Source: an uncultured Clostridia bacterium
GTDB lineage: Bacteria > Bacillota > Clostridia > Christensenellales > Aristaeellaceae
Assembly: GCA_947166705.1 (NCBI GenBank)
Contig: CAMVFE010000015.1
Span: forward strand, 1-50,564
DNA length: 50,564 nucleotides
Direction: 5' to 3'
Positions 1-8,606 of this stretch are shown one piece after another (the stretch's first letter is position 1; each line of letters begins with the position of its first letter). Both the position numbers and the translations under genes were made by a program. The notes below the pieces were generated by a model. It made no database searches, was not told where the DNA came from, and was given only the letters and a program-made list of their open reading frames with translations.

Positions 1-331
1 TCTCATCCTTGGGGGTCTTGCGCAGCTTCAGGCCGAAGGCCATGTTGTCATAAACCGTCATATGGGGATACAGGGCGTAGTTCTGGAACACCATGGCGAT
101 GTCGCGGTCCTTGGGAGCCACGTCGTTCACCAGCTTGTCGCCGATGTACAGCTCGCCGTCGGAGATCTCTTCCAGGCCGGCGACCATGCGCAGGGTGGTG
201 GACTTTCCGCAGCCGGAAGGACCAACCAGAACGATGAATTCCTTGTCTTCGATATCCAGCGTGAAGTCGCTGACAGCGGTCACGTTGCCGGAGTAGATCT
301 TGTAAATGTGCTGCAGGGATACGCTTGCCAT
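1..331 (-). CDS. Sugar ABC transporter ATP-binding protein, MsmX/UgpC type (partial)
   Basis: N-terminal 110 codons of an ABC ATPase; the 3' part runs off the left edge. The Walker A motif GPSGCGKST is at residues 37-45, followed by the Q-loop stretch [13 protein letters not shown] near residue 82. The sequence matches the MsmX/UgpC/MalK class, which powers several carbohydrate importers from the cytoplasmic face of the membrane. The start ATG is chosen because GAAGGAGG sits 8-9 bases upstream. No permease or binding protein is next to it on the visible side, so it may be a stand-alone shared ATPase as MsmX is in Bacillus; this is inference. The substrate cannot be told from this fragment. 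Confidence 0.93.
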   Translation of the reverse strand, partial: MASVSLQHIYKIYSGNVTAVSDFTLDIEDKEFIVLVGPSGCGKSTTLRMVAGLEEISDGELYIGDKLVNDVAPKDRDIAMVFQNYALYPHMTVYDNMAFGLKLRKTPKDE

Positions 332-378
332 GCTGAAATCCTCCTTCAATAATCGGGCGCTGCCCTTTGATGGTTCGT

Positions 379-387
379 ATGATAGCA
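379..387 (-). promoter_or_regulatory. Extended -10 promoter of the sugar ATPase gene
   Basis: On the minus strand TGCTATCAT is an extended -10 element (TGn plus TATCAT) about 50 bases before the start codon. The matching -35 position (TTCCTA) is poor, as is usual for extended -10 promoters. Upstream lie two inverted repeats listed separately. Confidence 0.5.
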
Positions 388-430
388 GATTTTTCCCGAA
401 ATAGGAAGAGGGATTTTTGACAAATCTGCT
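384..430. repeat. 9-bp inverted repeat flanking the -35 region
   Basis: AGCAGATTT at 384-392 is the exact reverse complement of AAATCTGCT at 422-430, with 29 bases between. The proximal arm overlaps the extended -10 element, so the pair could be an operator bound by a dimer or a looped tetramer. No regulator is encoded next to it. Confidence 0.4.
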
Positions 431-439
431 TACTCTTTA

Positions 440-456
440 TTGTGCATATTGCACAA
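440..456. promoter_or_regulatory. Perfect 17-bp palindrome upstream of the sugar ATPase gene
   Basis: TTGTGCA-TAT-TGCACAA, two perfect 7-bp arms around 3 bases, lies about 70 bases upstream of the expected transcription start of the ATPase gene. The size and symmetry fit a binding site for a dimeric regulator. The identity of the regulator is unknown. Confidence 0.5.
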
Positions 457-553
457 AAGATTTGCGGCTCCCGGCCTGTTCCGCCGGCGCGCGGGGAGCC
501 CCGCTTTTCCCCTTCCGCGCTTTTCCCCGCTCGGTCCGGCCGGGCCTTCCGGG

Positions 554-582
554 AAAAACACAGGCCGCCCCGAAGGGCGGCC
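554..582 (-). terminator. Terminator downstream of the L,D-transpeptidase gene
   Basis: On the minus strand an 8-bp stem GGCCGCCC/GGGCGGCC with a TTCG loop is followed by a T run at 558-554. It lies 170 bases after the transpeptidase stop. The rest of the 332-751 gap holds only this element, the promoter elements of the ATPase gene and a small inverted repeat at 608-628. Confidence 0.7.
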
Positions 583-607
583 CGCATAATATGGAGGATA
601 GGGAGGT

Positions 608-628
608 CTGACACGTCGATCGTGTCAG
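608..628. repeat. 8-bp inverted repeat with 5-base centre
   Basis: CTGACACG and CGTGTCAG are perfect complements around TCGAT. There is no T run on either side, so it is not an intrinsic terminator. It lies in the 3' untranslated region of the transpeptidase transcript and may be an RNA-stabilising hairpin. Confidence 0.35.
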
Positions 629-751
629 GGAAAAGGGTGTTTCAGAGAGGCGGATGGTGGATGCGCCTCCCCTTGACAGGTTTGATTTTACCCCGCTTCT
701 GTGTTCGTTCTGTGACGATCCGCTGAAGAAAGAGGAAAAATCGCGCACTTT

Positions 752-2671
752 TCAGGATTCCGCCGCTGCCGCCGGAGAAGGCGTCCCTTCCGGCGCCGGC
801 GTCATCTCCGGGGCAATCGTCGTCTCCGGGGCAATCGTCCGCTCCGGGGCCTGCGCCGTCTCCGGCGCCGGTTCCGCCTTCATCAGCTCGAGGGTTTTAT
901 CGTCCACCTCTCCGGAGGCATAGATCCCGTTGGCCTTCTGGAAGGCCTTCACGGCCCGCACGGTGCCGTCCAGCATTCTGCCTCCCGCGTATCCGGTATA
1001 GTAGCCGAGCTCCGTCAGCCGCTTCTGGACCCAGTAAACCTCCGGGCCCTCGCTGCGCTTTTTCAGGCGCTTTCCGCCGAGGTCCGGCAGCTGCTCCGCG
1101 CGATACTCGGGTTCGGGCGTCGGTTCCGGTGTCTCCACCGGTATGGACGTGCCCTTTTTCAGGGGCGGAAGCTTCACCGCGTCCCGGAGCTCCGGATCGC
1201 TCGGCAGGTCCTCCCGGATGGACACGACCGTGCCCGCGCCGATGTTTTCATAGACCCATTTCGCGTCCTCCACCGTCAGCCGGACGCAGCCGTGGCTGGC
1301 CCGGTTTCCCAGCATCTTGTAGCTGGAGGTTTTCATGGCGTCCAGGTCCACAGCCGTATAGATGACGGAGTGGAACGCGATGGAGGCGTTGATGCGCGTC
1401 CAGTACCGGGCGTAACTGTTGCCCCAGGTCGGGAACACGCACCACTTCGCGTGCCGCCCGTTCAGGACCCAGTCCCCCACGTCGCTGGGGTTCGCCTTTG
1501 TGCCCGTGGAACAGATCATCCTCCGGACGGGCACCGTATACTCTCCCTTTTCATCGAGCGCGTAGACCGAGGTCACCTGGTTGTTGACGTCCACGGTCAT
1601 GGCGTAGGGCACCGGCGTCGGCTCCGGCGTCGGCTTCGGCGTCGCGCCGGGCAGGACGATCCCGCCGTCATTGAAAATCACGTTCCAGGTTTCCTCGTTC
1701 ACCCGTCCCGTCGCCTTCAGGCCGTTCTGCGTCTGAATCTTCTTCACGGCCCGGAGCGTCTGGCGGGCAAAGTTGCCGCTCACCGGACCCTCGTAGTAGC
1801 CCAGCTCCGTCATCCTGGCCTGCAGCTGCTTCACCTCATCCCCGCGGGAACCGCTCTTCAGCTCCTTCACGAAGGCGGTCGGGCTCCCCGTCCCGCCGGC
1901 ATGATCGGCGTCGTTCACCAGAAATCCCGCCGCGTCCTGCGCCGAGGGTTCCGCCGCGTCGCCCTTTCCCCGGGCGTCCGGGGCGTACAGCGCCTCCAGC
2001 GTCAGCGGATCCGCGGCCCCCGTCACCGGCAGGCCGCTTGCCTCCTGAAACTCCCGGACGCTCTTCTGCGTGCCGCCCAGATAGTTTCCGCTGACCTTTC
2101 CCTTATAGTATCCCAGAACCACCAGCCTGGACTGAAGCTTTTTCACTTCCTCGCCTTCGGCGCCGTAGCGCAGCGCCCTGTAGCGGGCGGAGAAGATCCG
2201 CGCCTGGGTGTCCGGGTCGGCAATCCCCGTCTTTTCCAGTCCGTAATCCCCCTGGAAGGCTTTGACCGCCTCCCGGGTTCCCTCCCGGTACCGGCCCGAC
2301 AGGCTGCCCGTGTAATACTTCAGCTCCTGCAGCCTCGTCTGCAGCTCCAGCACATCGCTGCCCTCGTCGCCGTACTGCAGCGTGCGGCCGTCGACGACCT
2401 CTTCCTGCAGCTCCTCCTCATCCGGAAGCTCCTCCGGGTCCGCGGGCTCATTCTCCTCATCGGGCATGGGCACGGTTTCCCCTTTCTCCTCCGGATCCGC
2501 GGCGGAGGAAGAAGCTTCCGCCCCCGCTTCCGCCGCGTCCTCCGCCGGAACGGCCTCTTCCGGGACGGGAAGGTTCTCCGCCTCCTCCGCCGGAAGGGGT
2601 TCCGCGCCCTCCGCAAAAACCGCTCCCGCCAGCAGGCCAAAGGCCAGAATCAACATCAAAAACCGTTTCAT
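752..2671 (-). CDS. Secreted L,D-transpeptidase with four peptidoglycan-binding domains
   Basis: A 639-residue exported enzyme expected to form or anchor cross-links in peptidoglycan. After a signal peptide ending near AVFAEG comes an acidic Glu/Pro/Ala-rich linker, three PG_binding_1 repeats (about residues 95-160, 165-230 and 270-335, each with an LGYY or LKYY motif), a YkuD catalytic domain (about 355-490) and a fourth PG-binding repeat (about 530-595). The tail is rich in APE repeats. The catalytic motif SHGCVRL places the nucleophile at Cys462, with an upstream His in AFHS. I chose the ATG at 2671 over an in-frame GTG at 2680 because GAGGTG sits 6 bases before the ATG and overlaps the GTG. 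It has its own promoter and terminator. Confidence 0.93.
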   Translation of the reverse strand: MKRFLMLILAFGLLAGAVFAEGAEPLPAEEAENLPVPEEAVPAEDAAEAGAEASSSAADPEEKGETVPMPDEENEPADPEELPDEEELQEEVVDGRTLQYGDEGSDVLELQTRLQELKYYTGSLSGRYREGTREAVKAFQGDYGLEKTGIADPDTQARIFSARYRALRYGAEGEEVKKLQSRLVVLGYYKGKVSGNYLGGTQKSVREFQEASGLPVTGAADPLTLEALYAPDARGKGDAAEPSAQDAAGFLVNDADHAGGTGSPTAFVKELKSGSRGDEVKQLQARMTELGYYEGPVSGNFARQTLRAVKKIQTQNGLKATGRVNEETWNVIFNDGGIVLPGATPKPTPEPTPVPYAMTVDVNNQVTSVYALDEKGEYTVPVRRMICSTGTKANPSDVGDWVLNGRHAKWCVFPTWGNSYARYWTRINASIAFHSVIYTAVDLDAMKTSSYKMLGNRASHGCVRLTVEDAKWVYENIGAGTVVSIREDLPSDPELRDAVKLPPLKKGTSIPVETPEPTPEPEYRAEQLPDLGGKRLKKRSEGPEVYWVQKRLTELGYYTGYAGGRMLDGTVRAVKAFQKANGIYASGEVDDKTLELMKAEPAPETAQAPERTIAPETTIAPEMTPAPEGTPSPAAAAES

Positions 2672-2700
2672 CGGCTTCACCTCGATCTTGTTATGGCCTT

Positions 2701-2729
2701 AGTTTAACATTTTTGTAATTATTTTGCAA
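2701..2729 (-). promoter_or_regulatory. Promoter of the L,D-transpeptidase gene
   Basis: TTGCAA (2729-2724), a 17-base AT-rich spacer and TAAACT (2706-2701) on the minus strand. The predicted start lies about 25 bases before the start codon. Confidence 0.55.
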
Positions 2730-2760
2730 GTTTTTCGCCTGTTTTGTGACAATTATTCGT

Positions 2761-2791
2761 AAAGAAAACCGGCCGGGGGGTTCCCGGCCGG
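2761..2791 (-). terminator. Terminator of the SdrD-B-like gene
   Basis: A perfect 9-bp stem, CCGGCCGGG/CCCGGCCGG (2791-2783 with 2777-2769), with a 5-base loop. On the minus strand TTTTCTTT follows. A smaller hairpin, CTTCCC/GGGAAG, lies just before it at 2799-2816. Confidence 0.85.
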
Positions 2792-2839
2792 CAATATCTT
2801 CCCTTCTTTGGGAAGGGCCCGTTTTTCGCTTCGGGCGCC

Positions 2840-5800
2840 TTATTTCAGGACCACGTTTTCATAGGCCCTGGACCAGTCCATGGTTTCCTGCTCGCCGTAT
2901 CCCTCCGGGTATTCGCCCGGCCTTCTCAGCGCGTATCCGAGGTCGATGTTGAAATCGGTGCTGTCGCTGGCCACGGCAAACTCGTCGGTATAGGCGGTTT
3001 CCTCCTCCGTCTCGTTCAGCGAGGAGACGATCAGGGGAATATCCGTGCGCTTTCCGGTGGGCTTCACCTCGGACGGTGCGGTGGCCTTCAGGGTGTAGAC
3101 CGCGGGATAGACCTCCCGGAAGAAGTACAGGCCGTACTGATCCGTTTCCGTCTCCGCCACGGTCTCCCCGTTCCGGACCAGCTCCACCTTCACATGGGGA
3201 ATTCCGAGCTCGCCGCCGTCCTGCCATCCGTTTCCGTTGACATCCAGCCAGCAGTAGTCGCCGATCGTGCCGGGGAGCACCGCGCCCACGTTCAGGCTCA
3301 GCTGATCCGCGCCCATCTTCAGTTCAATATCTTCCGACGCGCCGGTGCGCCCGTCCGTCTCCTTCAGCACGGAGACGAGTCCTGTCTCCAGCCGTTCGTC
3401 CTCCGGCTCCACGGCGACCGTGCCCTCCGGCATTTCCGCCTGAATCCGGTAGGTCCCGGGCATCAGCCCGCTGAAGCGCCACATGCCCGTTTCCGCGGTT
3501 GTCTGCGTCTGCAGGACGTTTCCGTCCGCGTCCAGCAGGCGGACGACGGCTTCGGCCAGGGGCGCGGCGCCCTGTCCGCGGTCGACCCAGGCCTCGCCGC
3601 CCAGCGAGGTATACTTCACGAAGCCCAGCACCGGATCCTCCCGGCTTTCACCCTCCGCGAGGGCGATACCGTCCATCACCAGCCGGTTCCCCTCCCGCCG
3701 GAAGGTACCGTCCCCCTCCTTCGGCAGGTCCGTATCCGGATCCGTCTCAAAGCTCAGGGAGTAGCTCCCCGGCACCATGCCGGCAAATTCAAACACGCCC
3801 CGCTCGTCGGTGCGCAGCGTCCGGAAGGCCTCCCCGGTCTCCTCGTCCGTCACCAGTACCGCCAGGCCCGACGGCGTCTTTTCATTCTCCTCCATCAGGC
3901 CGTTATTGTTCTCATCCATCCAGGCCCTGCCCCGCAGCGAGGCCGGAGCCACGGCGCCGATCGCCTGATCGGCCCGGATCTCGCCCATGGCCACATCCAG
4001 CGGGACCTCCTGTTCCCGCAGCCCTGCCTCAAGCGGCAGCGCGAGCCCGCCCGTCCGGGCGGTCACCGTGCCTTCCGGCAGGACGACCTTCAGCGTGTAG
4101 CTGTCCGGATGCAGGCCCGTCAGCGCGAATGCGCCCGTCCCGTCTGAAACCGCCTCCGCTTCCTCCAGGTCCTCCCGGCCGGGAATCAGCAGGATCCGCG
4201 CGCCGGCCAGCGGAGCGTCCCCGTCTTCCCGCGTGCCGGACCCGTCGTGATCCCGGAACACGGTTCCTGTGACGCTGCCCAGCGTCAGCGCGCCGCAGAG
4301 CGGCGCTTCCTTCAGGTCCGCCGTTTTGAAATCAAACCATTCCCCGCGTCCGGTTCCTTCCTCCCCGGAGACGGCGCTGTCCCCGCCGGCTTTCGCGAAG
4401 ATGGCGCCTTCGGGCAGCTGATACTCAAGGAAGTACCTGCCCGGCATCACCGCGTCGAAAAGGAATTCGCCGCTGTCCCCAAGCTCCGCGGAGAATGCCT
4501 CCCCCTCTTCGCTCATCAGCCGGACCACGGTGCCGGCCAGGCCGTCCTCACCGCTGTCCCGGCGGCCGTTGTCATTCCGGTCCGCGAATACCGCGCCCTT
4601 CACCGTGCCGGGCATGATCATGCCGGCGTCCCGTCCCCCGATGCTCTCGCCCAGCGGGACCTCAAAGGGTTCGGAATAGCCTTCCCCGCCGTTCAGGTTC
4701 AGCATGATGCTGCCCTCTCCGATCCGGGTGAAGGCATATCCCTTCTTCGCGGTCATGCGCAGGCTGTATTTTCCGGGGGTCAGCTCCGTGAAGGAATAGG
4801 TTCCCTTCGCGGTGGTCTGCTTCCGGTCCACCTCTTCCCCGTTCTCATTCAGCAGCACGACGCTGATTCCCTGCGCGGCCTTTTCGCCGCCGTTCCGGGT
4901 CGCGGAAAAATCGTCGTCCATGTACACGGTGCCGCTGACGGAGCCGTAGTAGAGCGCGCCGACGTTCACCGTGCGGCTTTCCCCGTCCTTCAGCTCAAAG
5001 TCCTTCCAGAAATTCTCCCTCCGGTTCGGCCTGGCCTCGAAATGGTTTCCCTCCGGATCGCTGACCACCCGCGTGAAGTCGCTTCCGTCCTCCGGCAGCA
5101 CCGCGCGGATCCTGTAGGTGTTTCCGCGCAGCCCGCTGAGGGCGTAGCGGCCGTCCTCCCCGGAATAGGCCACCGCGATTTCCTCGTCCTTCAGCTGCTT
5201 GATCGCCGTGACCTTCACGCCCGCGAGCGGCTTCTCGCCCGCGTCGTAAAGCCCGTTGTAATTCGCGTCCAGGAAGGCGGTGCCGGAGACGGTTCCCTCC
5301 CGGATAAAACCGATGTTCTGGTCCGGCGTGTCCTGTCCGTCGTTCAGGTCCAGCGTGCGCGTGGACTTCGTTCTCCCCTCCGCCGTGAAGACGGAGCGGT
5401 TCTTTCCGCCGGTCTTCGTATAGCGGGTAAACGCCAGGCCCTCCGGGGCGTAGCCGGTAAAGTCGTAGAAGCCGGCCCTCACCCGGAAGATGCGCCAGTA
5501 TCCGTTCTCGTCCGAGTACGCTTCAAAGCTCAGCCCGTTCTTCTGGCCGGTCAGGGTGACCCGGACCCCGGGCATCCGGGGCTCGCTGTCGTTCATGATG
5601 CCGTCCGAGTTCTCATCCATCCAGCACACGCCGTCGACCACGACGCCCCGGAGCAGGCCGACGCCGCGCTCCACGGTTTCCCCGGCGGAGACGCGGATCG
5701 GTTCGGAATCCTGGATACCCTCCGCGGAGAAGGTCATGATGGAGCAGTCCAGCCCCGTATTCTTCGACCTGCGGTTGAAGCCCCATTTTTCCTCCAGCGA

Positions 5801-6652
5801 GACCCGCACCCTGTAGGATCCGGGCTGCAGGCCGGGCAGGGCAATCAGGCCTTCGCCGTCCGTCTTCCCGCCGGTGACGATCTCCCCGGCTTCCGTGACG
5901 ATATAGACCTGGACGCCCGCCACGCCCTTCTCGTAGACGCTGCAGCCGCCGTTATTGTTGCTGTCATAGAACACCTTGATGCGGAAGGTTCCCGTATCCG
6001 CGCTGCCGCTCAGCATGCCCACCTCGGGCTCGGGCGTCGGCGCCTCCGTCGGCACCGGCGTGGCACGCCACTCCGTCGTCGGCTCGGAAGCCTCCGTTTC
6101 GGTCTGGCTCAGCAGCCAGTCTTCCTCCTCGGGGTTCTCCGTTTCCTTCGGCTCACCCGCTTCCGCCGGCTCTTCCGGTTCAGTCGTTTCCGCCGGCTCT
6201 CCGGCCGTCTCCGCCGTTTCCCCGGCATCCCCGGCCGGCTCCGCGTCCGCGGCTCCCGGTTCCGGGCCTTCCGCGGCGGGTTTCCCCGCCAGCCTCTTCA
6301 CGAGGATCGGAACCGTCACGTTCCCGCCCTGGGCCATGTCCACGGTTGTCCGGGCCTGGGACAGATCCCAGCCGGCTTCAATGGTCTCCGGCAGGGGACT
6401 GAGCACCGCCGGCTCGGACCCCGTGAGCGTCACGGTCGTCTCTCCGGCCCGGATCGTGCCCCGGTCCATTCCCCCCTGCGTGACCCGGAAAGAACCGGCG
6501 AGGGGAATCTGGACGGCGGTTCCGTCCTCCCGCTCTGCCACGCCCCGGAAATAAACGCCCAGCGTCATAACCTCTGCGCCGGCCGGCGCTGCGAGGCTGA
6601 AAACCAGCCCAAGCGCCAGCGCCAGCGCCAGGATACGGGTTCTTTCCTTCAT
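2840..6652 (-). CDS. Giant secreted protein with about nine SdrD-B/Cna-B-like repeats
   Basis: A 1270-residue exported protein of unknown function. A signal peptide ends near AAPAGAE. Then come a beta-rich N-terminal region, a Glu/Pro/Thr-rich linker (about 130-215) and roughly nine domains of about 110 residues. Each begins with a variant of GxVxGxVxxDxNxNGxxDxGE, the calcium-site motif of SdrD B-like domains; clear copies start near residues 220, 337, 455, 575, 685, 795, 905, 1015 and 1140. Such domains form rigid rods in Gram-positive adhesins and cell-surface proteins. No LPXTG motif, transmembrane anchor or lipobox is visible, and the chain ends in ENVVLK, so attachment to the cell is unexplained. 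The start is supported by AAAGGAG 8 bases upstream. It is the last gene of a run that begins with rplI. Confidence 0.9.
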   Translation of the reverse strand: MKERTRILALALALGLVFSLAAPAGAEVMTLGVYFRGVAEREDGTAVQIPLAGSFRVTQGGMDRGTIRAGETTVTLTGSEPAVLSPLPETIEAGWDLSQARTTVDMAQGGNVTVPILVKRLAGKPAAEGPEPGAADAEPAGDAGETAETAGEPAETTEPEEPAEAGEPKETENPEEEDWLLSQTETEASEPTTEWRATPVPTEAPTPEPEVGMLSGSADTGTFRIKVFYDSNNNGGCSVYEKGVAGVQVYIVTEAGEIVTGGKTDGEGLIALPGLQPGSYRVRVSLEEKWGFNRRSKNTGLDCSIMTFSAEGIQDSEPIRVSAGETVERGVGLLRGVVVDGVCWMDENSDGIMNDSEPRMPGVRVTLTGQKNGLSFEAYSDENGYWRIFRVRAGFYDFTGYAPEGLAFTRYTKTGGKNRSVFTAEGRTKSTRTLDLNDGQDTPDQNIGFIREGTVSGTAFLDANYNGLYDAGEKPLAGVKVTAIKQLKDEEIAVAYSGEDGRYALSGLRGNTYRIRAVLPEDGSDFTRVVSDPEGNHFEARPNRRENFWKDFELKDGESRTVNVGALYYGSVSGTVYMDDDFSATRNGGEKAAQGISVVLLNENGEEVDRKQTTAKGTYSFTELTPGKYSLRMTAKKGYAFTRIGEGSIMLNLNGGEGYSEPFEVPLGESIGGRDAGMIMPGTVKGAVFADRNDNGRRDSGEDGLAGTVVRLMSEEGEAFSAELGDSGEFLFDAVMPGRYFLEYQLPEGAIFAKAGGDSAVSGEEGTGRGEWFDFKTADLKEAPLCGALTLGSVTGTVFRDHDGSGTREDGDAPLAGARILLIPGREDLEEAEAVSDGTGAFALTGLHPDSYTLKVVLPEGTVTARTGGLALPLEAGLREQEVPLDVAMGEIRADQAIGAVAPASLRGRAWMDENNNGLMEENEKTPSGLAVLVTDEETGEAFRTLRTDERGVFEFAGMVPGSYSLSFETDPDTDLPKEGDGTFRREGNRLVMDGIALAEGESREDPVLGFVKYTSLGGEAWVDRGQGAAPLAEAVVRLLDADGNVLQTQTTAETGMWRFSGLMPGTYRIQAEMPEGTVAVEPEDERLETGLVSVLKETDGRTGASEDIELKMGADQLSLNVGAVLPGTIGDYCWLDVNGNGWQDGGELGIPHVKVELVRNGETVAETETDQYGLYFFREVYPAVYTLKATAPSEVKPTGKRTDIPLIVSSLNETEEETAYTDEFAVASDSTDFNIDLGYALRRPGEYPEGYGEQETMDWSRAYENVVLK

Positions 6653-6702
6653 CCTTCAAACTCCTTTGCATCCGCCTTCCGTCCGCGTTCCGCGGAGCGG
6701 GC

Positions 6703-7521
6703 TCAGTTCAGCTTCACGGAATGGCGGAACTTGTCATACACGTTGGTCACGTAGAAGTCCCGATAGCCCCGGGGATATGAAACGTGCAGGGTATAGAGCG
6801 TCCGGTTCACGCACGCCACGATCAGCCTGCCCGCGATCTCCGCGCCGGTTTCCTTCTCCACGGCGGTGTAGTTCGCGTAGACTCCCGTCGTTCCCAGGAA
6901 CGTCCGCTCCGCGGTGTTCGAGGGGGAGAACCCGCTCAGCTCCCCGCTGCCGGAAAGGGTGTCCAGCATGCCCTTGACCTCTTTGGTCAGCTCGCTCTTC
7001 GTATACGCCTTGTTGACCGGCACCGTCCGCACCGTCAGGTATGCCGCGTAATCCATGGAAGGATCCGGGTTGGTCAGCGTATAGGTATCCGAAACCGTGT
7101 CGTCCACGGTCCATCCGCTGGGGCCTTCGAAGGTCATGTGCAGCGAGGGCGCCTCATAGGTCATGAAGCTGAAGGACAGCGTGGGCAGCGGCGTGGGGGT
7201 GGGCTTGTCGATGGGATCGATGACGACCGGCGTCGCTCCGGCGTAGTCGCTCTGAATCAGCGGCGCCACGGTCTCCTCTTCCTCGTAGGGCGCGATATCC
7301 TCCCAGTCTCCTCCCTCCTCCGAGGCCGGATCATAGGAGCCGTCGTCGTAATCCGTTCCGCCCACGACCGCGGAGCCGAACAGATCCTGCACGGCTTCGG
7401 CCGGCGCTTCCGTTGCCCGGCTCTCCGGCGGCAGGGTATCAAAGACCTCCTTCTGCTGACAGGCGGTCAGCACAAGGGCGCACAGGGCCAGCACCAGGCA
7501 CAGCAGTTTCTTCTTGTTCAT
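6703..7521 (-). CDS. Lipoprotein of unknown function
   Basis: A 272-residue lipoprotein: a lysine-rich start, a hydrophobic stretch and a lipobox LTAC give a lipidated Cys at residue 21. An acidic, low-complexity region (about 30-90) with a Pro/Thr stretch follows. The C-terminal 170 residues form a folded domain with FxGPSGW and HVSYPRGYRDFY segments and no motif I can assign to a named family. The ATG at 7521 is chosen because GGGGAGG lies upstream and the signal peptide starts there; upstream in-frame sequence is not protein-like. It sits 50 bases before the giant SdrD-B gene and may be co-exported with it, which is inference. Confidence 0.82.
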   Translation of the reverse strand: MNKKKLLCLVLALCALVLTACQQKEVFDTLPPESRATEAPAEAVQDLFGSAVVGGTDYDDGSYDPASEEGGDWEDIAPYEEEETVAPLIQSDYAGATPVVIDPIDKPTPTPLPTLSFSFMTYEAPSLHMTFEGPSGWTVDDTVSDTYTLTNPDPSMDYAAYLTVRTVPVNKAYTKSELTKEVKGMLDTLSGSGELSGFSPSNTAERTFLGTTGVYANYTAVEKETGAEIAGRLIVACVNRTLYTLHVSYPRGYRDFYVTNVYDKFRHSVKLN

Positions 7522-7592
7522 GATCCAAACCTCCCCTTGATTCTGGATTAACACTCTGTATATCGGACGGAACAATCCGGAAAAAGTTCCCT

Positions 7593-8552
7593 TTACTCCG
7601 CATCCTCCGTGTACCTCGGGTGATAGACCCGCCGGTCCAGGCTGAAAATCCGCTCGCTGAAGGCGCCCTCCGGCGTCTTCTCCCAGGCGCCCTTCATGGT
7701 GTTCATCCGCGCGTCCATCATGTCGATCCAGTGGAGCGCCTCCGCCTCGGGAAACATGGGGGGCCGCGGGCTTCCGAACTCCGGCTCCCCGTGGTGGCTC
7801 AGCAGCATATGCTCCAGCAGGACCACGCACTCTCCGGATACCCCCGTCTTCTCCGCTGCCCGGTCAAGCAGCGTGATGCCCCGGACCAGATGGCCCAGCA
7901 GCTGCCCGTCCCGGGTGTAGTCGGTCACGTTGCCGCTCTCGTCGCTCTTGAGCTCCTCCAGCTTTCCCAGATCATGCAGGATGACGCCGGCGAACAGCAG
8001 GTCCCTGTTCAGCCAGGGATAGGTCTCCGCCGCCGCCCGGGCCAGCCGCAGCATGTCCGTCGTGTGGTGCAGAAGCCCGCTGCGCTCCGCGTGGTGCATC
8101 CGCTGTGCCGCCGGAAACCATTCCAGCCGGCGGCCTGCCATGCTCAGCATCTCCTCCGTCAGCCTCTTCAGCGCCGCGTTCTCAAAGCCGTCCACCGTTT
8201 CGCGGATCTCCCGCATCATATCCCCCGGCTCCCGGGGCGCCGCCGGCACCAGGTCGCCCATGCTGATCCGGTCCTCCGGGCCCGCCGGACGCCAGCTTTC
8301 AACGCGCAGCTGCAGCCTGCCGTTGTATTCCTGAACCAGGCCGCGTACCCAGATGGGCCTGCCGCTTTCCGGAACCTCCGTCCGGGGATCCCAGTTCCAG
8401 ATCTTGGCGTTCATTTCGCCGCTCCGGTCGCCCAGATTCAGGTCCACATAGCCCCGGTCGTTCCTGTCGGTCTTCTTTTCCGCGCTGCGCACCATGAGCC
8501 AGCCCTCGAAGCGCGAATCCCGGATCAGCTGCGCCACCCTGTATGTTTCCAT
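7593..8552 (-). CDS. yhaM: 3'-5' exoribonuclease YhaM family protein
   Basis: A 319-residue cytoplasmic nuclease with an N-terminal OB-fold nucleic-acid-binding domain (about 1-90) and an HD-type phosphohydrolase domain. Metal-binding residues are visible as HH at 162-163, H193-D194 in ILHDLGK, and SHHGEPEFGSP near 250. Length and order match Bacillus YhaM (about 314 residues), a 3'-5' exonuclease acting on RNA and single-stranded DNA. It follows dnaB by 54 bases, so co-transcription with rplI-dnaB is likely. The ribosome binding site is weak (AAAGGGC about 16 bases upstream). Confidence 0.93.
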   Translation of the reverse strand: METYRVAQLIRDSRFEGWLMVRSAEKKTDRNDRGYVDLNLGDRSGEMNAKIWNWDPRTEVPESGRPIWVRGLVQEYNGRLQLRVESWRPAGPEDRISMGDLVPAAPREPGDMMREIRETVDGFENAALKRLTEEMLSMAGRRLEWFPAAQRMHHAERSGLLHHTTDMLRLARAAAETYPWLNRDLLFAGVILHDLGKLEELKSDESGNVTDYTRDGQLLGHLVRGITLLDRAAEKTGVSGECVVLLEHMLLSHHGEPEFGSPRPPMFPEAEALHWIDMMDARMNTMKGAWEKTPEGAFSERIFSLDRRVYHPRYTEDAE

Positions 8553-8606
8553 GCTCAGTTCATTGCCCTTTCATTCTCTTCTTCCGGCGCGCCCATCCCG
8601 GTTTTC

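Noticed and set aside
2840-2900. Sortase anchor at the end of the SdrD-B-like protein
   Set aside because: I looked for LPXTG-like residues followed by a hydrophobic stretch and a basic tail; the C-terminus has none of these.
4247-6754. Long open frame on the plus strand opposite the SdrD-B-like gene
   Set aside because: It is a shadow frame caused by high GC: Arg/Ala/Gly/Pro-rich, no domain, no ribosome binding site, and the minus-strand gene has clear repeats and a signal peptide. The same holds for the long plus-strand frames at 1292-2707, 7620-9596, 11036-12901, 13375-15054 and 32912-35464, and for the minus-strand frame at 16085-17287 opposite the GH18 gene.
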